64,000 bases of DNA, from positions 62,001 through 126,000 of the forward strand of contig MSXN01000026.1 in the NCBI GenBank assembly GCA_002083555.1. The letters are read 5' to 3'. The notes under the pieces are model-generated. The model had not been told where the DNA came from, made no database searches, and was given only the letters and a program-made list of their open reading frames with translations. Position 1 is the stretch's first letter; each line of letters starts with the position of its first letter. Of the stretch, positions 60,067 through 64,000 are shown one piece after another. A program made the translations under genes and the position numbers. The stretch is from Nitrospira sp. ST-bin5. Its GTDB lineage: Bacteria > Nitrospirota > Nitrospiria > Nitrospirales > Nitrospiraceae.

Positions 60067-62097
60067 CTACTTTGCGAAATCCGTTGGCTGGTCAGGAAGG
60101 TGTTGAAAATCTGATCCCAGACTCTTAATTCCAGTCGTGTCGTAACAACGCACGCTGAAAACTTTGGCTACATTAATCGCTGGCTTGCCGGGACGAAGAA
60201 GTTTTTGCAACACAGTCGCCACCCACGAGAGCGGCACAAGCACAAAGGTCGGGAGCCAGATCACCGTGAGATCCGGGTTGGTTTTTCGAAGATGATCCAA
60301 CAGCTCGCGTTTGGTCGGAGAGACGGGGTCGAGCAGATTCAACGGCCCAGGCACGCTCTCCCACATATCAGTCATCCATGCCAGGAACCGGCCGGCAAAT
60401 CCCACATCCACGACACCCAGCCTATCGCGTGGGGAACCAACCGCCACAAAGAAATTTCCCAGCCGCTTGCCGAGACGGCCCGGAGGATCGAAATCCCGAT
60501 AGTCCACCAAGGCACCAGGACGAATCACCTTGACCGACAAGCCCAGCTCCTCCCCCAAATCAACGGCACGCCGTTCCGATTCGAGCTTGCCCCACACATA
60601 GGGCCCGGATCCCTTGCTGCTTGGCTCCAGTGGATGATGGTCCCCGATCGGACCTCCATGGCCCTGAGCCAACACCGCCAGACTACTCACATGGACAAAA
60701 TGCGCGACACCGGCGGCAGCCGCGCCCCTGACCATGTGCGACGTGGCATCGAGCGAATTTCGCTGGTGTTCCGGCCACCCGCCGGCAGTCTCTGCGGCTG
60801 CGTGAATCACCGTATCGACGCCCTTGAATAAATGCGCGCCGGCGCCCGTTGCCACATCCGCCACGACATATTCAGCCCCGGCAATCCGCTCCCAAGGCGA
60901 AGGCTCGCGACGCGCCACCACGCGGACGGGACGACCGCGCCCCAGCAAGGCACGGACGATCTCTTTCCCGAGAAACCCGGTTCCCCCCGTCACCAACACA
61001 CCCCGGCTATCGACAGGCCTCGGGGCTGCCAACGCCAAAGCCTTTGCCTCTCCGACCTTGAGGGCCTCGGCCACCCGCTCACAGATGCGAACGGTTTCCA
61101 GGAGACTTTCGGGAGAGAGCGGAGATGGGGTGCTTGTCCGCACAGATTCGTAGAAAGCACCGAAGAGTTCGGCCAGCCCAGGGTAGCTGCGCTGGCTCTT
61201 GAGAAACCGGCGCGCCATTGCCGACGTGGTTCCAGTCAGGAGTTGCCAGGCCTGTCGATAGGGAGCGAAGAGCTTGTCGACGCCCGACGAGCCCGGACCG
61301 ATCGCCCGCTGCGTAGTACTCCGGACATAGTCAGCAAAGAGAGAGCCGTTTTTCCCAATCACGCGCAGATAACTCTCAACAGGGCGGCCTTCGAGGGTCA
61401 CAATCAATGTCCCGGTCACTCCACCGCGCCGGACGAGTGCATGCACCGTCCCGACTTGACTCACTTCGAGCGAAACCAACTCGATGCGCCCCTCCCCCGA
61501 CTGTTCAAGGACCCGCAACAGCAGATAGACCGGATGGGGCAGGATATCGAGCAATTGATGATCAGCACGGAGCACGGTGCGCCCACCGGGAGCATGCCGG
61601 ACCGTACGGAAAGAAAAATAGCTCTCGACATGCACGACCCGGCCGATGGAAGGCAGGTATTGGGTGAGGACCGCTGTCGGCGACTCGTAGAGCAACTGAT
61701 GCCCGGCGCAGACCAGAAGGTTCTTTGCCCGGGCTTCATCGAGGATTTGCTGCGCATCCTCGACTCGCTCCGTAAATGGTTTCTCGACGTAAATATGGCT
61801 ACCAGCCCTGAGGGCTGCCAGCGCCAACGGCCCATGGGAGGCCGGCGGAGTACAGATGTGCACCACATCGGGTCGTTCGGCAGCCAGTAACTCTTCAGGC
61901 GTACCATAACTCTTGATCCCAGGGACAATGCTTCGCATCGCCGCTTGAGCGGCATCCGAAGGATCAGCCACCGCAACCAGCTTGGCACCCGTGCATCTCA
62001 AGATGGCACGGGCGTGATGCTGAGCATGGCGGCCGGCGCCGAAAAGCGCGATGCGGAGTGAAATTGACGGGTTACTTGATTGATCCATTGCTCTCAT
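60067..62097 (-). CDS. Natural fusion: Gfo/Idh/MocA oxidoreductase + SDR-type epimerase/dehydratase
   Basis: A 676-residue two-enzyme protein. Residues about 14-345 are a Gfo/Idh/MocA dehydrogenase (IALFGAGRHAQHHARAIL; VVHICTPPASHGPLALAAL; IYVEKPFTERVEDAQ). Residues about 355-676 are an extended SDR (VLVTGGTGFLGKEIVRAL; VIHAAAETAGG; the YVWGK catalytic Tyr/Lys). Both would act on nucleotide-linked sugars in turn. ATG 62097 overlaps the stop of the glycosyltransferase gene upstream (ATGA); an inner Met at 62088 is possible. Confidence 0.9.
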   Translation of the reverse strand: MRAMDQSSNPSISLRIALFGAGRHAQHHARAILRCTGAKLVAVADPSDAAQAAMRSIVPGIKSYGTPEELLAAERPDVVHICTPPASHGPLALAALRAGSHIYVEKPFTERVEDAQQILDEARAKNLLVCAGHQLLYESPTAVLTQYLPSIGRVVHVESYFSFRTVRHAPGGRTVLRADHQLLDILPHPVYLLLRVLEQSGEGRIELVSLEVSQVGTVHALVRRGGVTGTLIVTLEGRPVESYLRVIGKNGSLFADYVRSTTQRAIGPGSSGVDKLFAPYRQAWQLLTGTTSAMARRFLKSQRSYPGLAELFGAFYESVRTSTPSPLSPESLLETVRICERVAEALKVGEAKALALAAPRPVDSRGVLVTGGTGFLGKEIVRALLGRGRPVRVVARREPSPWERIAGAEYVVADVATGAGAHLFKGVDTVIHAAAETAGGWPEHQRNSLDATSHMVRGAAAAGVAHFVHVSSLAVLAQGHGGPIGDHHPLEPSSKGSGPYVWGKLESERRAVDLGEELGLSVKVIRPGALVDYRDFDPPGRLGKRLGNFFVAVGSPRDRLGVVDVGFAGRFLAWMTDMWESVPGPLNLLDPVSPTKRELLDHLRKTNPDLTVIWLPTFVLVPLSWVATVLQKLLRPGKPAINVAKVFSVRCYDTTGIKSLGSDFQHLPDQPTDFAK

Positions 62098-63236
62098 CGA
62101 GACGTTACCAATTCTTTATAGAGCCCTGCGACCCGATCTGCCATGGCCGTCGCGGAAAATTCCTGCACGACTTTCTTCCGAGCCTGCTCACCCATTTTCA
62201 TGGCGGTCTCCGGAGAATCGATCAATCTTAGACAACTCTCCGCCAGTCGGGTTACATCCATCGGCTCAACGAGAATTCCCTCGACTCCATCATCAACTAT
62301 TTCAGGAATCCCTCCCACTCGACTGGCCACGACAGCCCGGGACGCCGCCATCGCCTCAAGCAAGGCCATGGGAATCCCCTCGCTCAACGACGGAAGGACA
62401 AAGATATCCAACGCCTGCATCAGTTCAAGAGTATCCTCTCGATGCCCTAAAAAGACAACGTTTTCACCGATTCCCAAGTCGCGCGCCTGCGCCTCCAGAT
62501 CCTTGCGGATCACCCCATCCCCCACGATCAACAGCCTCACATTCGCACGCTGGCGCAGGAGAATGGGAACCGCTTGAAGCAGGTAGGAGAGCCCTTTCAC
62601 AGGAGTCAGCCGGCCGATCGTCCCGATCAGGCACGTCTCCGCATCAACCCCCAACTCTTTGCGTGTCAGCCATCGGTCAGCCTGAATGGGCTTCTTCTCC
62701 AGATCGATGCCGTTTCGGATACAGACAACTCTGGGAACTGCTCCTTCAGCCATGTATCTGCGTTCGATTTGCGATGACACACCGATAATCGAATTCACAC
62801 ATAATCGGTGAACCGTGCGCTCAATCGACTCATAGAGACTCATTTTGAATGCCTCTAGGCCTTCAAATGGCTCGCGGAGCCCATGCACCGTTCGAACAAC
62901 GTAGGGGATCCCACACAACTTCGCAGCCGGTGCTGCGAGAATCGTATCCTTATACTTGTGCGTGTGAATGATCTTCATATCCGAACGCTGGAACTTGCGG
63001 ACCAACTCAAAGAGCATCTTCCCGCTGCCCCATTCATCCTCAGGGAAAACCGAAACTGGAATACCAAGCCTCTCAATTTCCTCACTCAGCCTCCCGCCAT
63101 TAAACAAAATCACGGAGAGGTTAAGATCCGGCCTCAGCACAAGCTTCGAGAGCAACACCTTGAGCTGCACCTCGGCCCCAGCCCAGAGATCTCCTACCGC
63201 CACGTGACAGATCGAAACCCGATTTGTTTGAGTCAT
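62094..63236 (-). CDS. Glycosyltransferase family 4 protein
   Basis: A 380-residue GT4 enzyme. The N-terminus (ICHVAVGDLWAGAEVQLKVLL) carries the acceptor loop. GTIGRLTPVKGLSYLLQAVPILL is near residue 210 and VLPSLSEGIPMALLEAMAASRAVVAS near 280, with the EX7E nucleotide-sugar motif. The linked fusion gene downstream may make its donor sugar. It is separated from the O-antigen ligase gene by about 143 bp. Confidence 0.93.
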   Translation of the reverse strand: MTQTNRVSICHVAVGDLWAGAEVQLKVLLSKLVLRPDLNLSVILFNGGRLSEEIERLGIPVSVFPEDEWGSGKMLFELVRKFQRSDMKIIHTHKYKDTILAAPAAKLCGIPYVVRTVHGLREPFEGLEAFKMSLYESIERTVHRLCVNSIIGVSSQIERRYMAEGAVPRVVCIRNGIDLEKKPIQADRWLTRKELGVDAETCLIGTIGRLTPVKGLSYLLQAVPILLRQRANVRLLIVGDGVIRKDLEAQARDLGIGENVVFLGHREDTLELMQALDIFVLPSLSEGIPMALLEAMAASRAVVASRVGGIPEIVDDGVEGILVEPMDVTRLAESCLRLIDSPETAMKMGEQARKKVVQEFSATAMADRVAGLYKELVTSR

Positions 63237-63379
63237 ATTCGTAGTGAAGACAGACGACGGACGTTATGCTTTCAAACGAAATTCTCCATCCAGCGCCAAG
63301 TGCTTTTCCAGGCTGAGGACTGGATTGGCCTGTCCACAAGCAGGAACATCACGAACCGAAGCTCGAAAGCTTGACGGAT

Positions 63380-64000
63380 TTACCATCCGCGGGAAGTGGC
63401 CCCGTGACTTATCGTGTGCAAGGGGGCACCACTAACTCTCCCACGCTGAAAAACTGGCTCAGAGGAATCTGGAGGTTTGTCATCAGCAATATTCCTGAGT
63501 GCCACCACCAACGCCATCATGATCCACAAGCTGGGATACCAGAGAATCGAAATAAAAACCCCGCTCACCATGAAACCAATCAAGCTTCCTTCCATGGCCA
63601 TGGCTAGATACACACGGATATCTTCTTTTGCACTAATTGTTTGGCCATGTTTTTGCCTAGAGGCTACGGGCGTGAACTTCATCCTCACAAACTTCAGGTC
63701 CTTGTAGCACTGGAGCAACATCCCACCGATGATCACAATCCCGGCGAGGCCCAATTCAGAAAGAAGGGTGACCCAGGCAGAATGGGCTTGACGGCCCGCG
63801 ATCGACTTCTCATTAAATGTCCGCCCAGCCTCGTACAGATTGAAGGTCCATGGGAAGTTGCTTTGTCCAATTCCAATAATTGGATTCGAATAAAACATCT
63901 CCACCCCAATCCCCCAAGTATACAGCCGTTCAGCACCGGTACCGACTTCCATCGTTTCTTCGCTGGTTGCCGAACCCATTTCATCCCAGTATCTGTCTGG
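63380..64000 (-). CDS. O-antigen ligase/polymerase-family membrane protein (partial, 5' end outside window)
   Basis: An open frame of about 207 codons runs off the window end; the sequence before the first Met (PDRYWDEM) is in frame and protein-like. Residues visible include ERLYTWGIGVEMFYSNPIIGIGQSNFP, a Wzy_C-type periplasmic loop, then AHSAWVTLLSELGLAGIVII and a helix near the end (SLWIMMALVVAL). This is the C-terminal half of a Wzy/WaaL-type protein, which joins or polymerises surface glycans. It heads the sugar operon in view. Confidence 0.85.
   Translation of the reverse strand, partial: PDRYWDEMGSATSEETMEVGTGAERLYTWGIGVEMFYSNPIIGIGQSNFPWTFNLYEAGRTFNEKSIAGRQAHSAWVTLLSELGLAGIVIIGGMLLQCYKDLKFVRMKFTPVASRQKHGQTISAKEDIRVYLAMAMEGSLIGFMVSGVFISILWYPSLWIMMALVVALRNIADDKPPDSSEPVFQRGRVSGAPLHTISHGATSRGW

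Overview
The window is about 64 kb of a high-GC, Gram-negative-type bacterial chromosome. KDO and heptose genes (kdsA, kdsB, kdsD, rfaE1), an outer-membrane secretin, lipoproteins and an aerobic gene repertoire argue for a diderm. The gene content and a characteristic structured intergenic repeat resemble Nitrospira (Nitrospirota) from memory; this assignment is inference and no search was run. No rRNA, tRNA, CRISPR array, intact insertion sequence or prophage was recognised.

Layout. (1) 1-4.8 kb, minus strand: a conserved-looking cluster of unknown role: a small helical protein, an orphan GlmL/MutL-type ASKHA ATPase, a protein with tandem barrel-sandwich domains, and a membrane protein with an Fn3 domain (cut by the window edge). 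(2) 4.9-14.5 kb, minus: plsY, pgsA, and a compact envelope/translation operon lepA-lepB-rfaE1-kdsB-pyrG-kdsA-kdsD. Four copies of a ~125 bp covarying structured repeat lie directly behind stop codons here and in region 1. (3) 14.5-17.2 kb, plus: bioA-lhgO, driven by a promoter back-to-back with the lepA promoter; the two share their -35 region. (4) 17.2-28.7 kb, minus: a pyrimidine operon pyrR-pyrB-pyrC-(DUF4149)-carA-sppA-M48 protease-carB-greA-SAM hydrolase. Its leader contains a consensus promoter, a PyrR-binding RNA hairpin that buries a Shine-Dalgarno, a short leader ORF and an intrinsic terminator. (5) 28.9-34.9 kb, minus: a TPR protein, an HDOD response regulator, two unknown proteins and proA. 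(6) 35-45.5 kb, minus: an 11-gene MSHA/type IV pilus-like or type II-like assembly locus (secretin with TPR and cohesin-like domains, three pseudopilins, a LysM lipoprotein, GspF, GspE, PilM/N/O/P-like proteins). (7) 45.7-64 kb: an exopolysaccharide region. A TviB-type UDP-GlcNAc dehydrogenase is followed by a plus-strand set of secreted proteins (a BACON/Fn3 protein with a sigma-54-like promoter, then four tandem jelly-roll-like paralogues). After these comes a minus-strand sugar operon (FkbM methyltransferase, three glycosyltransferases, asparagine synthetase, methyltransferase, a Gfo/Idh/MocA-SDR fusion, and an O-antigen ligase cut by the window end).

How it fits together. Regions 2 and 4 are housekeeping. 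Regions 6 and 7 together look like a surface-assembly module: an export/pilus machine, polysaccharide synthesis, and a tandem family of secreted carbohydrate-type proteins that may bind or trim the matrix. The strongest leads are the pyr leader, the covarying repeat family, the tandem secreted jelly-roll family with its shared short C-terminal tail, and the orphan MutL cluster.
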